Shown here piece after piece: positions 33,579-42,713 of a stretch of 64,000 nucleotides of DNA. A model generated the notes under the pieces. That model ran no database searches. It was not told the origin of the DNA and was given only the letters and a program-made list of their open reading frames with translations. A program made the position numbers and the translations under genes. Origin of the DNA: an uncultured Algibacter sp. (GTDB lineage Bacteria > Bacteroidota > Bacteroidia > Flavobacteriales > Flavobacteriaceae); NCBI RefSeq assembly GCF_947487575.1, contig NZ_CANKXG010000001.1, positions 372,001-436,000 of the forward strand, in the 5' to 3' direction. The stretch's first letter is position 1. Every line of letters begins with the position of its first letter.

Positions 33579-36500
33579 ATGAGCAACTTTAACACGATAC
33601 AGAACAAATTAGAAGCGTTTATTAGGCGCTATTATACCAATGAATTACTTAAGGGTGTCATTTTGTTTTTCGCCATTGGGTTGCTGTATTTTTTATTTAC
33701 CCTTTTTTTAGAACATATTTTATGGTTGAATACTACCTCTAGAACAGTATTATTTTGGCTATTTATTGCTGTGGAATTGGGTTTGCTCATCAAGTTTATT
33801 TTTATTCCGTTAGCTAAATTATTTAAGCTTCAAAAAGGTATAAATTACGAAGTGGCTTCAAGAATTATTGGTAAACATTTTCCTGAGGTTGATGATAAAT
33901 TATTGAATGTGCTCCAATTGCATGATGAGAAATCTGAATCTGAATTATTATTGGCAAGCATCGAGCAGAAATCTTCAGAATTACAACCTGTGCCGTTTAA
34001 ATTGGCGGTTAATTTCAAGAAAAATCTAGGCTATCTAAAATACGCCGCTATTCCTGTGGTTATTTTGCTTTTAGCGTTTATAACAGGAAATTTTAATTGG
34101 TTTAGCGATAGTTACGAACGTGTGGTGCATTACAAAACAGCTTATGAACCGCCAGCACCTTTTCAGTTTTTTGTGGTTAATGAAAACATGAATGCCATTG
34201 AAAACAAAGATTTTAAACTAATTGTAAAAACAGCAGGCGAAGTTACTCCAGAAAGTGCACAAATTACTTTTAATGACGAAACTTACTTTTTACAACAAAA
34301 GGCTTTGGGCGAATTTGAATATGTGTTTACACAGCCTAAAGAAGCTATTACGTTTCAATTATCGGCTAATGATATTACCTCAAAACCATATACCGTAAAT
34401 GTGGTTGAAACGCCATCCTTACTTAGTTTTAATATGGTTTTGGATTACCCAAGTTATACCAAAAAACGAGATGAAATTTTAAAAAGCACGGGTAATGCGC
34501 TGGTTCCTGAAGGCACACAAATTACATGGCAACTTAAAACAAAATCTACAGACGAGGTGTTTTTGTATGCTAAAGATACCATTGGTTTTAACTCGGATAA
34601 AGCAGGTGTTTTTGAAGCTTCTAAACGGATTTATAAGAATTACGATTACACATTAAGTACCAGTAATAAGAATTTAAAAAATTACGAAAATTTAACTTTT
34701 AATGTTGATGTTGTTAAGGACGAATATCCAGAAATTAATTTGAAAGTAGAGAAAGACAGTTTGGATTTACAAACACTTTATTTCTATGGGCAAGTTAGTG
34801 ATGATTATGGATTTAGTAAGTTGCAATTGGTGTATTATCCTTCTGAAAATGAAAAAGATAAGCAGGTAGAGTCAATTCCAATTTCAAATTCTAATATTGC
34901 AGAATTCATAAGTGCTTTCCCAAATAACCTGAATATTAAAACGGGCGTTCCGTATGAATTATACTTTCAAGTGTTTGATAATGATAGTGTTAACAGATAT
35001 AAAAGCGTAAAAAGTAGTGTGTTCACTTACAGAAAACGTACAAAGGATGAAGAAGCTCAAAAGAAATTAGAAGAACAAAGTGAAACGATTAAAGATTTAA
35101 ATAAGTCGTTAGAAAAGTTTGATGAACAAGAGAAGAAATTAGAAGAGTTAACGAAAACTCAAAAAGAGAAATTGAGTTTAAACTTTAATGATAAGAAGAA
35201 ATTAGAATCGTTTTTTAAGCGTCAGAAACAGCAAGATGAAATGATAAAAAATTTCAACAAAAAGCTGAAAGATAATTTAGAAGAATTTCAAAAAGAGAAC
35301 CCTAAGGAAGACGAATTTAAAGAAGATTTAAAAGAGCGATTAAAAGACAACGAAGAGAAACTAAAACGTGACGAAAAATTACTCAAGGAAATTGAAAAGC
35401 TACAAGAGAAAATTAACAAGGAAGAGTTAATTCAAAAATTAGATGAATTAGCGAAGCAGAATAAAAATAAAAAGCGAAGTTTAGAACAGCTCTTAGAATT
35501 AACAAAGCGTTTTTATGTTGAAAAGAAATTAGAAAAGCTGAGAGATGATTTAGAGAAATTGGCAGATGAGCAAGAAAAGTTGTCAAACAAATCTGATGAA
35601 GAAAACACTCAAGAAAAGCAAGATGATTTAAATAAACAATTCGACAAATACAAAAAAGAAATTAGCGACTTAGAAAAAGAAAGTAAAGCTCTAAAAAAGC
35701 CAATTGATATCCCTAGAGATAAATTAGATGAACAAGAAGTTCAAAAAGAACAACAAAAAGCATCTGAAGCATTAGAAAAGAAAGAAGAAGAACAGGAACA
35801 ACAAGAAGGTACTAAGCAAGAGCAAAAAGAACCAAGTGAGCAACAAAAACAAAATCAAAAGAACGCTCAAAAAAGTCAAAAGAAAGCGGCTCAAAAAATG
35901 AAGCAAATGAGTCAGCAAATGCAAAGTGCTATGCAATCCGGTGGTGGCGAACAAATGCAAGAAGATATGGATATGCTTCGTCAAATTTTAGATAACCTCG
36001 TATTGTTTTCATTTGACCAAGAAGCGCTTATGAATCAATTTAAATCTATTGAAATTAATCATAACAAGTTCGCAACCTATTTAAAAAAGCAACGCAATTT
36101 AAGAGAACATTTTGAGCATGTTGATGATAGTTTATTTGCCTTATCATTACGACAGCCAAAACTTTCTGAGCAAGTGAATAAAGAAATCACAGAGGTGTAT
36201 TATAATATTGACAAAGCACTTGGTTTACTTGCCGAAAATCAATTATATCAAGGCGTTTCTAATCAACAATTCACAGTTACAGCTGCTAATAATTTAGCAG
36301 ACTTTTTAAGCAATGTTTTAGATAACATGCAAGAGAGTATGAGTATGTCTGCTGGAAAAGGAGGCAGTGGCGATATGCAATTACCAGACATTATTATGAG
36401 TCAAGAAGAACTCAATAAGATGATGGAGCAAGGCATGAAAAAGGGAGAAGGAAAACCTAAAGAAGGCGAAGGAAAAAAACCAGGAGAAGGCGAGAAGGAA

Positions 36501-37022
36501 GGCGAAAAAGGAAAAGATGGCAAGTCTGGAGAAAACGGCAAAGGTAAAGGCGACCCAAAAGGAAAAGATGGTGAGCAAACTGGTGGTGAAGGAGAAGGTA
36601 CAAATGAAGGTGATAGCGAGCTTCTGTATCAAATATATCAACAGCAACAACAATTACGTCAAGCACTTCAAGATAGGCTAGCTAAAGAAGGCAAAGGCGG
36701 AAATAGAGACGCCTTGGTTAGAAAAATGGAAGACATTGAGTTAGATTTATTAAATAAGGGTTTTACGGAGCAAACGCTTCAAAAAATGATGGACTTAAAA
36801 CATCAGTTATTGAAACTTGAAAATGCAACTTTTCAACAAGGAGAAGATAATAAGCGTGAATCTGAAACCAATAAAAATAGATTTGATAATAACTCTAATA
36901 ATCAAATCCCAACAGCAAAACAATATTTTCAAACTACAGAAATATTAAACCGACAAGCTTTACCTTTGCAGCAAGTTTACAAAAAGAAAGTGCAAGATTA
37001 TTTTAAGAAAGCTAATGATTAA
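33579..37022 (+). CDS. DUF4175 large coiled-coil membrane protein
   Basis: From ATG 33579 the protein is 1147 aa. The N-terminal 170 residues have three hydrophobic helices (GVILFFAIGLLYFLFTLFL, FWLFIAVELGLLIKFIF, IPVVILLLAFITG). A beta-rich part follows, then a very long charged coiled coil (about residues 490-800, many EKLEKL/EEQ repeats) and a Gly/Lys/Glu-rich stretch (about 950-1015, GEGKKPGEGEKEGEKGK). A helical C-terminus with Gln-rich segments follows. It matches the DUF4175 family of Bacteroidota. Function is unknown; a scaffold at the envelope is an inference. It overlaps ybeY by 8 bp. Confidence 0.88.
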   Translation: MSNFNTIQNKLEAFIRRYYTNELLKGVILFFAIGLLYFLFTLFLEHILWLNTTSRTVLFWLFIAVELGLLIKFIFIPLAKLFKLQKGINYEVASRIIGKHFPEVDDKLLNVLQLHDEKSESELLLASIEQKSSELQPVPFKLAVNFKKNLGYLKYAAIPVVILLLAFITGNFNWFSDSYERVVHYKTAYEPPAPFQFFVVNENMNAIENKDFKLIVKTAGEVTPESAQITFNDETYFLQQKALGEFEYVFTQPKEAITFQLSANDITSKPYTVNVVETPSLLSFNMVLDYPSYTKKRDEILKSTGNALVPEGTQITWQLKTKSTDEVFLYAKDTIGFNSDKAGVFEASKRIYKNYDYTLSTSNKNLKNYENLTFNVDVVKDEYPEINLKVEKDSLDLQTLYFYGQVSDDYGFSKLQLVYYPSENEKDKQVESIPISNSNIAEFISAFPNNLNIKTGVPYELYFQVFDNDSVNRYKSVKSSVFTYRKRTKDEEAQKKLEEQSETIKDLNKSLEKFDEQEKKLEELTKTQKEKLSLNFNDKKKLESFFKRQKQQDEMIKNFNKKLKDNLEEFQKENPKEDEFKEDLKERLKDNEEKLKRDEKLLKEIEKLQEKINKEELIQKLDELAKQNKNKKRSLEQLLELTKRFYVEKKLEKLRDDLEKLADEQEKLSNKSDEENTQEKQDDLNKQFDKYKKEISDLEKESKALKKPIDIPRDKLDEQEVQKEQQKASEALEKKEEEQEQQEGTKQEQKEPSEQQKQNQKNAQKSQKKAAQKMKQMSQQMQSAMQSGGGEQMQEDMDMLRQILDNLVLFSFDQEALMNQFKSIEINHNKFATYLKKQRNLREHFEHVDDSLFALSLRQPKLSEQVNKEITEVYYNIDKALGLLAENQLYQGVSNQQFTVTAANNLADFLSNVLDNMQESMSMSAGKGGSGDMQLPDIIMSQEELNKMMEQGMKKGEGKPKEGEGKKPGEGEKEGEKGKDGKSGENGKGKGDPKGKDGEQTGGEGEGTNEGDSELLYQIYQQQQQLRQALQDRLAKEGKGGNRDALVRKMEDIELDLLNKGFTEQTLQKMMDLKHQLLKLENATFQQGEDNKRESETNKNRFDNNSNNQIPTAKQYFQTTEILNRQALPLQQVYKKKVQDYFKKAND

Positions 37023-37425
37023 TTTCAATTACGAAACAGCGTTTAATTTAGAATCGGAAGAGAAAATTTCAACTTGGATTACTAATACAATTTCTTCAGA
37101 AGTATTTAAATTAGAAGAAATAAATTATGTGTTTTGTAATGATGAATATCTTCATAAATTAAATGTTGAATTCCTAAATCATGATACATTAACGGATATT
37201 ATCAGCTTTGATTATTCAATAGGAAAAATCATACAAGGAGATATTTTTATTTCAATTGAAAGAGTGGCAGATAATGCCAAAGATTTTGGTGTTTCATTTG
37301 AAGAAGAGTTACACCGGGTAATTATTCATGGTGTATTGCATTATTGTGGTTATAAAGATAAAACAGATGATGATGCTAAGGTGATGCGAGAAAAGGAGAA
37401 TCACTACTTAACTGTACTAAAGTAG
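37015..37425 (+). CDS. ybeY: rRNA maturation RNase YbeY
   Basis: The 136-aa protein has the YbeY order of motifs: YVFCNDEYLHKLNVEFLNHD, TLTDIISFDYS, GDIFISIERV, and the metal motif HGVLHYCGYKD. The family consensus is HGxLHxxGYxH; the third His is Asp here, which I recall as common in Bacteroidota. It processes 16S rRNA ends. Translation is coupled to the DUF4175 gene by an 8-bp overlap; mnmG follows. Confidence 0.93.
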   Translation: MINFNYETAFNLESEEKISTWITNTISSEVFKLEEINYVFCNDEYLHKLNVEFLNHDTLTDIISFDYSIGKIIQGDIFISIERVADNAKDFGVSFEEELHRVIIHGVLHYCGYKDKTDDDAKVMREKENHYLTVLK

Positions 37426-37442
37426 AATTAAAGATTTCAACG

Positions 37443-37450
37443 TATATTTG
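37443..37450 (+). promoter_or_regulatory. Candidate -7 element of mnmG
   Basis: TATATTTG matches TAnnTTTG. It would place the first parS site (37471) inside the 5' leader of mnmG. No -33 TTG is evident. Confidence 0.4.
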
Positions 37451-37470
37451 CAAACTCAAAAATTATTATA

Positions 37471-37486
37471 TGTTCCACGTGGAACA
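37471..37486. other. parS-like centromere site 1
   Basis: TGTTCCACGTGGAACA is a perfect 16-bp palindrome (18 bp including flanking A/T) and matches the parS consensus bound by ParB/Spo0J in many bacteria. It lies in the ybeY-mnmG gap. Confidence 0.8.
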
Positions 37487-37508
37487 TCTTTTTGAAAACT
37501 ATTTAGTA

Positions 37509-37533
37509 TGTCATACTGAGCGCAGTCGAAGTG
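37509..37533. repeat. Dispersed REP-like element
   Basis: GTCATACTGAGCGCAGTCGA and flanks match, from memory, a short GC-richer element dispersed in many Bacteroidota genomes. It sits between parS 1 and mnmG. Only one copy was noticed in this window. Confidence 0.5.
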
Positions 37534-37569
37534 TAATTAAAAACTAAATATTAAATTGAATTAGAACTT

Positions 37570-39441
37570 ATGTTTAATGAGGTTTATGATGTCATAGTTG
37601 TTGGAGCAGGTCACGCAGGAAGTGAAGCTGCTGCTGCTGCTGCCAATATGGGAAGTAAAACCCTATTGGTTACCATGAATTTGCAAAACATTGCGCAAAT
37701 GTCTTGTAATCCTGCCATGGGTGGTATTGCTAAAGGGCAAATTGTACGTGAGATTGATGCGCTTGGTGGTTATAGTGGAATTGTTTCAGATACTTCGGCA
37801 ATTCAATTTAAAATGCTGAATAAATCTAAAGGGCCTGCTATGTGGAGTCCAAGGGTGCAGAGTGATAGAATGCGTTTTGCAGAAGACTGGAGATTGCTTT
37901 TAGAAGGCACGCCTAATCTTGATTTTTATCAAGAAATGGTTTCTGCTTTAATAGTAGAAAATCATAAAGTAGTTGGTGTAAAAACTTCTTTAGGAATTGA
38001 AATAAAAGCTAAGTCTGTTGTTTTAACAAACGGTACTTTTTTAAATGGCTTAATACATATAGGTGATAAGAATTTTGGAGGAGGAAGAGCAGGCGAAAGA
38101 GCAGCAACGGGTATTACAGAGCAGCTTGTTAATTTAGGTTTTGATTCTGGTAGAATGAAAACTGGAACACCACCAAGAGTTGATGGTAGAAGTTTAGATT
38201 ATTCTAAAATGCTAGAGCAACCTGGGGATGAAAACCCAGAAAAATTCTCATATTTAGATACAACGAAAGCATTAGAAAATCAACGTTCATGCCACATGAC
38301 TTATACCAGTCTTGAAGTGCATGATTTACTTCGAGAAGGGTTTGATAGGTCGCCCATGTTTAACGGTAGAATTAAAAGTTTAGGACCACGATATTGTCCG
38401 TCTATTGAAGATAAGATCAATCGTTTTGCAGATAAAGACAGACATCAATTATTTATAGAACCAGAAGGCTGGAATACTTGCGAGGTTTATGTAAATGGCT
38501 TCTCTACGTCTTTGCCCGAAGATGTTCAATTCAAAGCATTACGTTCTGTAGTTGGTTTTGAAAATGTGAAATTCTTTAGACCAGGTTATGCTATAGAATA
38601 TGATTATTTTCCGCCTACACAATTAAAACATACTTTGGAAACAAAGCTAGTTGAAGGCTTATATTTTGCAGGTCAAATTAACGGAACTACAGGGTATGAG
38701 GAAGCGGCATCTCAAGGTTTAATGGCTGGTATAAATGCGAGTTTAAAAGTTCAAGAAAAAGACCCTTTTACTTTAAAAAGGGATGAGGCTTATATAGGTG
38801 TTTTGGTTGATGATTTGATTACAAAAGGCACAGAAGAACCTTATCGTATGTTTACATCAAGAGCTGAATATAGAACGCTATTGCGTCAAGATAATGCTGA
38901 TAAAAGATTAACACCAAAAGGGTTTGAATTGGGGCTAGCTTCTGAAAAGCGTTTAAAACGCATGGAAGAAAAACACGAAGCTGCTGAAAAATTCGTTACC
39001 TTTTTTGAGACTGAAAGCGTAAAACCAGACGTTATAAATCCTATTCTAGAATCAAAAAAATCTGCTGCAGTAAAACAATCTGGAAAACTTTTTAAAGTAT
39101 TTGCTAGACCAAATATTGAGATGGATGATGTTAGAAAAGTAGAAAGTGTAGAATCCTACATTCAGGAACATAATCTAGATAGAGAAGTGATTGAGCAAAC
39201 CGAAATTCAAGTTAAATATGCTGGATATATAGCCAAGGAAAAAAACAATGCTGATAAACTAACACGATTAGAATACGTTAAAATTCCAGAGAATTTTGAC
39301 TATTCACAAATTAAGTCTATGAGCTTTGAAGCACGTGAAAAATTGAAAAAGATTCAACCAACAACGGTGTCTCAAGCATCAAGAATTAGCGGCGTATCGC
39401 CAAATGATATTTCAGTTTTATTGGTTTATATGGGAAGATAA
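37570..39441 (+). CDS. mnmG: tRNA uridine-5-carboxymethylaminomethyl modification enzyme MnmG
   Basis: The 623-aa flavoprotein opens with the FAD-binding GxGxxG-type DVIVVGAGHAGSEAAAAAAN, followed by NPAMGGIAKGQIVREIDALG and LKTGTPPRVDGR-type residues (GRMKTGTPPRVDGRSLDYSK). Another conserved stretch is GQINGTTGYEEAASQGLMAG, and a helical C-terminal domain binds MnmE/tRNA (RISGVSPNDISVLLVYMGR at the end). With MnmE it modifies wobble U34. In many bacteria mnmG lies near the origin, consistent with parS sites on both sides here. Confidence 0.97.
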   Translation: MFNEVYDVIVVGAGHAGSEAAAAAANMGSKTLLVTMNLQNIAQMSCNPAMGGIAKGQIVREIDALGGYSGIVSDTSAIQFKMLNKSKGPAMWSPRVQSDRMRFAEDWRLLLEGTPNLDFYQEMVSALIVENHKVVGVKTSLGIEIKAKSVVLTNGTFLNGLIHIGDKNFGGGRAGERAATGITEQLVNLGFDSGRMKTGTPPRVDGRSLDYSKMLEQPGDENPEKFSYLDTTKALENQRSCHMTYTSLEVHDLLREGFDRSPMFNGRIKSLGPRYCPSIEDKINRFADKDRHQLFIEPEGWNTCEVYVNGFSTSLPEDVQFKALRSVVGFENVKFFRPGYAIEYDYFPPTQLKHTLETKLVEGLYFAGQINGTTGYEEAASQGLMAGINASLKVQEKDPFTLKRDEAYIGVLVDDLITKGTEEPYRMFTSRAEYRTLLRQDNADKRLTPKGFELGLASEKRLKRMEEKHEAAEKFVTFFETESVKPDVINPILESKKSAAVKQSGKLFKVFARPNIEMDDVRKVESVESYIQEHNLDREVIEQTEIQVKYAGYIAKEKNNADKLTRLEYVKIPENFDYSQIKSMSFEAREKLKKIQPTTVSQASRISGVSPNDISVLLVYMGR

Positions 39442-39470
39442 GACGATAGTCGGCGTTAGTTAATTAGATA

Positions 39471-39486
39471 TGTTCCACGTGGAACG
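39471..39486. other. parS-like centromere site 2
   Basis: TGTTCCACGTGGAACG differs from site 1 only at the last base (15 of 16). It is 2000 bp from site 1, in the gap after mnmG. Confidence 0.78.
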
Positions 39487-39531
39487 TTTCATATTTTAGT
39501 TCAATTTTTAAATCTTCAATTAAAAAATTAA

Positions 39532-40092
39532 GTGCAAAAATCAATAATATTATTACTTTTTATTTCAATAGTTATTTTCTCTTGTAAAGAAAAAAAAAGT
39601 AAAATAGAACTTGTTAAAAAATACTTTGAGACTTTAAATAATTCTGAATTTTCGAATGTGTCTTCATTGTTATCGGACAGTATATTAAGTAAAGAAGTTG
39701 ACTATAAGATGATGTTTTATAAAGAAGATTATCTCGAACTTTTGAAATGGGATTCAACTTTTAAACCAGAATATAAGGTTATAAATATAAGCGAAGAGGA
39801 AGGGATTATTAAAATTAAAATTTCTCAAAAAGATAAACGAATCCTTTTTTTAAATGAAGAGTCAATAATAACGAATCAAGTTATTAGGTTTAAAAACGAT
39901 AAAATATCAAATATAGAAATAGTAGATTATGTCGTTTTTAATGACTCAATATTTATTAGAAATAGAACTAAACTTTTAAATTGGGTAGATAAAAATCATG
40001 CTGAATTAAAAGGATTTTTGCATAATCAAACTCAAAAAGGAGGAGTAAAATATTTAAAAGCTATTGAGCTTTATCAAGAAGCTAATAAATAA
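39532..40092 (+). CDS. Small lipoprotein of unknown function
   Basis: The 186-aa product, starting at GTG 39532, has a lipoprotein signal (SIILLLFISIVIFSCKEKK). The mature part starts IELVKKYFETLNNSEFSNVS and reads like a SnoaL/NTF2-like fold, with IKIKISQKDKRILFL and NQVIRFKNDKISNIEIV, but no active-site residues can be named. It follows mnmG and parS 2 and is 13 bp upstream of the methyltransferase ATG. Confidence 0.65.
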   Translation: MQKSIILLLFISIVIFSCKEKKSKIELVKKYFETLNNSEFSNVSSLLSDSILSKEVDYKMMFYKEDYLELLKWDSTFKPEYKVINISEEEGIIKIKISQKDKRILFLNEESIITNQVIRFKNDKISNIEIVDYVVFNDSIFIRNRTKLLNWVDKNHAELKGFLHNQTQKGGVKYLKAIELYQEANK

Positions 40093-40105
40093 TTTAAAGT
40101 CTAAG

Positions 40106-40957
40106 ATGAAAAATAAATCTGTTTTTTTAATTGTAAAAGACCACTCCGTTTCAGGAGATGAATTCGAATTAATTCAAAATTCAGAATACGGTTTTCTTGA
40201 AACCACACCACAACCATCTTCAGATAAATTACCAGAATATTATGAAAGTGAAGACTATATTTCGCATACAGATTCCAAAAGAAATCTATTCGAAAAAGTT
40301 TATCATTTAGTCAGAAGCATTTCACTTAAAAAGAAATTAAACTTAATTAATTCATATTCATCAGAAGGAAAAAATCTTATAGATGTAGGATGCGGAACAG
40401 GAGATTTTTTAGAAATCGCTCAACAAAATGGTTGGACTATTTCAGGAATTGAACCAAACGAACAAGCTAGAAATATTGCCAACAAAAAAACAAATAATTC
40501 TGTTTTTGAAACAGACCAACTACTAAAGTTTGAATCGAATAGTTTTGATGTGATTTCGCTCTGGCATGTTCTTGAACATTTACCAAATTTAGAAGAACAT
40601 ATTTCGATATTTAAAAAACTTTTAAAACCAAACGGCACTTTAATAATTGCTGTACCAAATTATAAAAGTTACGATGCAAAATATTATAAACAGTTTTGGG
40701 CAGCTTATGACGTTCCAAGACACCTTTGGCATTTTAATCAAGAGTCTATTTCAAAATTAGTTTCAAAAGAATTTTTTAAAGTTGAAAAAGTAAAACCTAT
40801 GTGGTTTGATTCATTTTATGTGAGCATGCTTTCAGAAAAATATAAATCTGGAAAAATGAATCCTATTAAAGGAATTTGGGTTGGATTGCTTTCAAATGTA
40901 AAAGCGATAACAACAAAAGAGGCTTCATCTTTAATTTACATCATTAAAAACGGCTAA
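40106..40957 (+). CDS. Class I SAM-dependent methyltransferase
   Basis: ATG 40106 gives a 283-aa protein. SAM motif I is LIDVGCGTGDFLEIAQQNGW with the acidic residue in GIEPNEQA; motif III/post is FDVISLWHVLEHLPNLEEHI. An N-terminal 90 residues before it (YGFLETTPQPSSDKLPEYYE) match the flavobacterial mnmG-linked methyltransferase type. The substrate is unknown. The frame upstream to 40064 overlaps the lipoprotein and is not needed. Confidence 0.85.
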   Translation: MKNKSVFLIVKDHSVSGDEFELIQNSEYGFLETTPQPSSDKLPEYYESEDYISHTDSKRNLFEKVYHLVRSISLKKKLNLINSYSSEGKNLIDVGCGTGDFLEIAQQNGWTISGIEPNEQARNIANKKTNNSVFETDQLLKFESNSFDVISLWHVLEHLPNLEEHISIFKKLLKPNGTLIIAVPNYKSYDAKYYKQFWAAYDVPRHLWHFNQESISKLVSKEFFKVEKVKPMWFDSFYVSMLSEKYKSGKMNPIKGIWVGLLSNVKAITTKEASSLIYIIKNG

Positions 40958-41154
40958 AAACAATTCTTATACAACTCAGTCTTTCTTCAACTAAGCAAAC
41001 ACCCAAATACTAGTCGATTTTATTTAAGTGTCTTAAATCGCTTTAAACACATTTGTTTTTAATAGAAAATAGCTATTAAAAAATAATTTTACTATAAAAT
41101 TTCGTTATATGTTAAAATCAGAATAATTCCTCTTCATTTTAAAAGTTACTTTAT

Positions 41155-41162
41155 TACTTTTG
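41155..41162 (+). promoter_or_regulatory. Candidate -7 element of the OmpH-like gene
   Basis: TACTTTTG matches TAnnTTTG, 38 bp before the ATG at 41201. The 240-bp gap upstream is AT-rich and shows nothing else clear. Confidence 0.45.
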
Positions 41163-41200
41163 TTCGGATTAAAAATAAAACCATCAAAAAACACAAACCG

Positions 41201-41728
41201 ATGAAAAATATAATTTATGTAGTGCTAGCGATGTTAATTTTTGCTTCTTGTGAAAAACCAAATAAAATTGGTTTTGTTGACAACGGAACTTTAATTAACG
41301 ATTATCAAGAAAAGAAAGATGTAGAAGCAAAATTTCAAGTTAAAGAAGAGGCTTTTAGAAAAAGAGCAGATAGTATAAGTCAAGCCTTTCAAGCAGAAGC
41401 ACAAAAAGGACAAGCAGAAGCACAAAGATTGGCGAGAAGTAATAGAAAGAAAGCTGAGGAACTAATGGGAGGCTTACAACAAAAACAACAACAATTACAG
41501 CAGCAAATGCAAATAGAACAACAACAAATAACACAAGAATTTCAGTCTGAAATAGATTCTGTTATTGTTAACGTTAAAGATTTTGTAAAAGATTACGGAA
41601 AAACAAATGGCTACAATTACATATTAGGAACTAGCGACGCTGCAGCAACAGTAATGTATGGTGGAGAACAAAGTGATTTGACCCAAACTATTTTAGAAGC
41701 TTTAAATGCAGGCTACAAAAAAGAATAA
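41201..41728 (+). CDS. OmpH/Skp-like periplasmic chaperone, lipoprotein
   Basis: The 175-aa protein has a lipoprotein signal (YVVLAMLIFASCEKP), then the OmpH start KIGFVDNGTLINDYQEKKDV and a long charged/Gln-rich helix pair (about 50-130, QKQQQLQQQMQIEQQQITQE), ending YNYILGTSDAAATVMYGG. Skp-family trimers shield unfolded outer-membrane proteins. The lipid anchor is a departure from classical Skp. It is followed by a strong terminator. Confidence 0.88.
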   Translation: MKNIIYVVLAMLIFASCEKPNKIGFVDNGTLINDYQEKKDVEAKFQVKEEAFRKRADSISQAFQAEAQKGQAEAQRLARSNRKKAEELMGGLQQKQQQLQQQMQIEQQQITQEFQSEIDSVIVNVKDFVKDYGKTNGYNYILGTSDAAATVMYGGEQSDLTQTILEALNAGYKKE

Positions 41729-41758
41729 TAAACATAAATCATTGATTTTCAAATAATT

Positions 41759-41794
41759 AAATCGTTATTAGCTTAGGTTAATAACGATTTTTTT
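41759..41794. terminator. Terminator between the OmpH-like gene and the lipid kinase
   Basis: AAATCGTTATTA (41759-41770) pairs with TAATAACGATTT (41779-41790) around an 8-nt loop, with a following T run; it overlaps the stop of the convergent gene. Confidence 0.85.
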
Positions 41795-42713
41795 AGCAAT
41801 AAAATGAAAAAGCATTAGGAATCAAAGAGACTTTAATATGTCCTTTTCCAATCAATTCCCCATCTGCTTGAATATAAGGAGCAATTTCTTGATTAATTTG
41901 AATAGCAACAGATTTTGTTTTTAAGGTTTTTACTTTTTTGTAGTTTGTAATTGTACCATTAAACAATTTCGCTAGATTTTTGATTATTTCAAATTTGGTT
42001 AAATCTTGTGCGATGGTAACATCTAATAAACCATCAAAGGGATTGGGTTTATCTGTGAGCTGCATTCCGCCTCCAGAATACTTGCACAACCCAATTAATA
42101 TCATTAGTGTTTTACCTGAAATAGTTTCTGAATTAACAGATACAGTAGACTCGAAATTTTTAAACGAAAACATGCTAATTATAGTGCCATATAAATAAGC
42201 TAAAGTACCTATATGCTTATATTTTTCAACTCTACTAACCACAAGCCCATCAAAACCAATACCCGCTAAATTATTAAAGAAGATAGGCAAATTTTTATCA
42301 CCTATAGATAGTTTACCTATATCTTGGGTTGCTAAACGGCCATTTTTTATAATCTGGATGGCAGTTTCAAAATTTTTAGGAATATTATGGGTTTTCACCC
42401 AATCATTTCCTGTTCCAATTGGGATGACACCAATATTAATTTCAGAAGAAGGAACATCATTTTGAGACATAATTCCGTTGACTATATTATGTAATGTACC
42501 ATCACCACCAACAGAAATAATGTTTTTAAAATGCTGTTTAATAGCTTGATGTACAAGTGCAATACTATGTTTTGAATAGGCTGTAAAAGCAAACTCAAAT
42601 ATAAAGTGATGTTTGTCTAAAAGCTGTTTAATTTTTGGCCAACTTTTCTTGCTAGAACCATTCCCCGAAGTTGGGTTAATAATTACAAACCAAGATTTGG
42701 ATGCAGCATTCAT
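41793..42713 (-). CDS. Diacylglycerol kinase family lipid kinase
   Basis: The 306-aa protein has the DAGK catalytic signature VGGDGTLHNIVNGIM preceded by FVIINPTSGNGSSKKSWPKI, and later GIGFDGLVV and CKYSGGGMQLTD, as in YegS/DgkB-type lipid kinases. It probably phosphorylates diacylglycerol or a related lipid. Its start overlaps the holB stop by 1 bp (TAATG), so they are coupled. Confidence 0.9.
   Translation of the reverse strand: MNAASKSWFVIINPTSGNGSSKKSWPKIKQLLDKHHFIFEFAFTAYSKHSIALVHQAIKQHFKNIISVGGDGTLHNIVNGIMSQNDVPSSEINIGVIPIGTGNDWVKTHNIPKNFETAIQIIKNGRLATQDIGKLSIGDKNLPIFFNNLAGIGFDGLVVSRVEKYKHIGTLAYLYGTIISMFSFKNFESTVSVNSETISGKTLMILIGLCKYSGGGMQLTDKPNPFDGLLDVTIAQDLTKFEIIKNLAKLFNGTITNYKKVKTLKTKSVAIQINQEIAPYIQADGELIGKGHIKVSLIPNAFSFYC

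Noticed and set aside
35772-36666. Leu/Phe/His-rich minus-strand frames opposite DUF4175
   Set aside because: They are the complement of the Glu/Lys/Gln-rich coiled coil and low-complexity region, with no independent gene signals.
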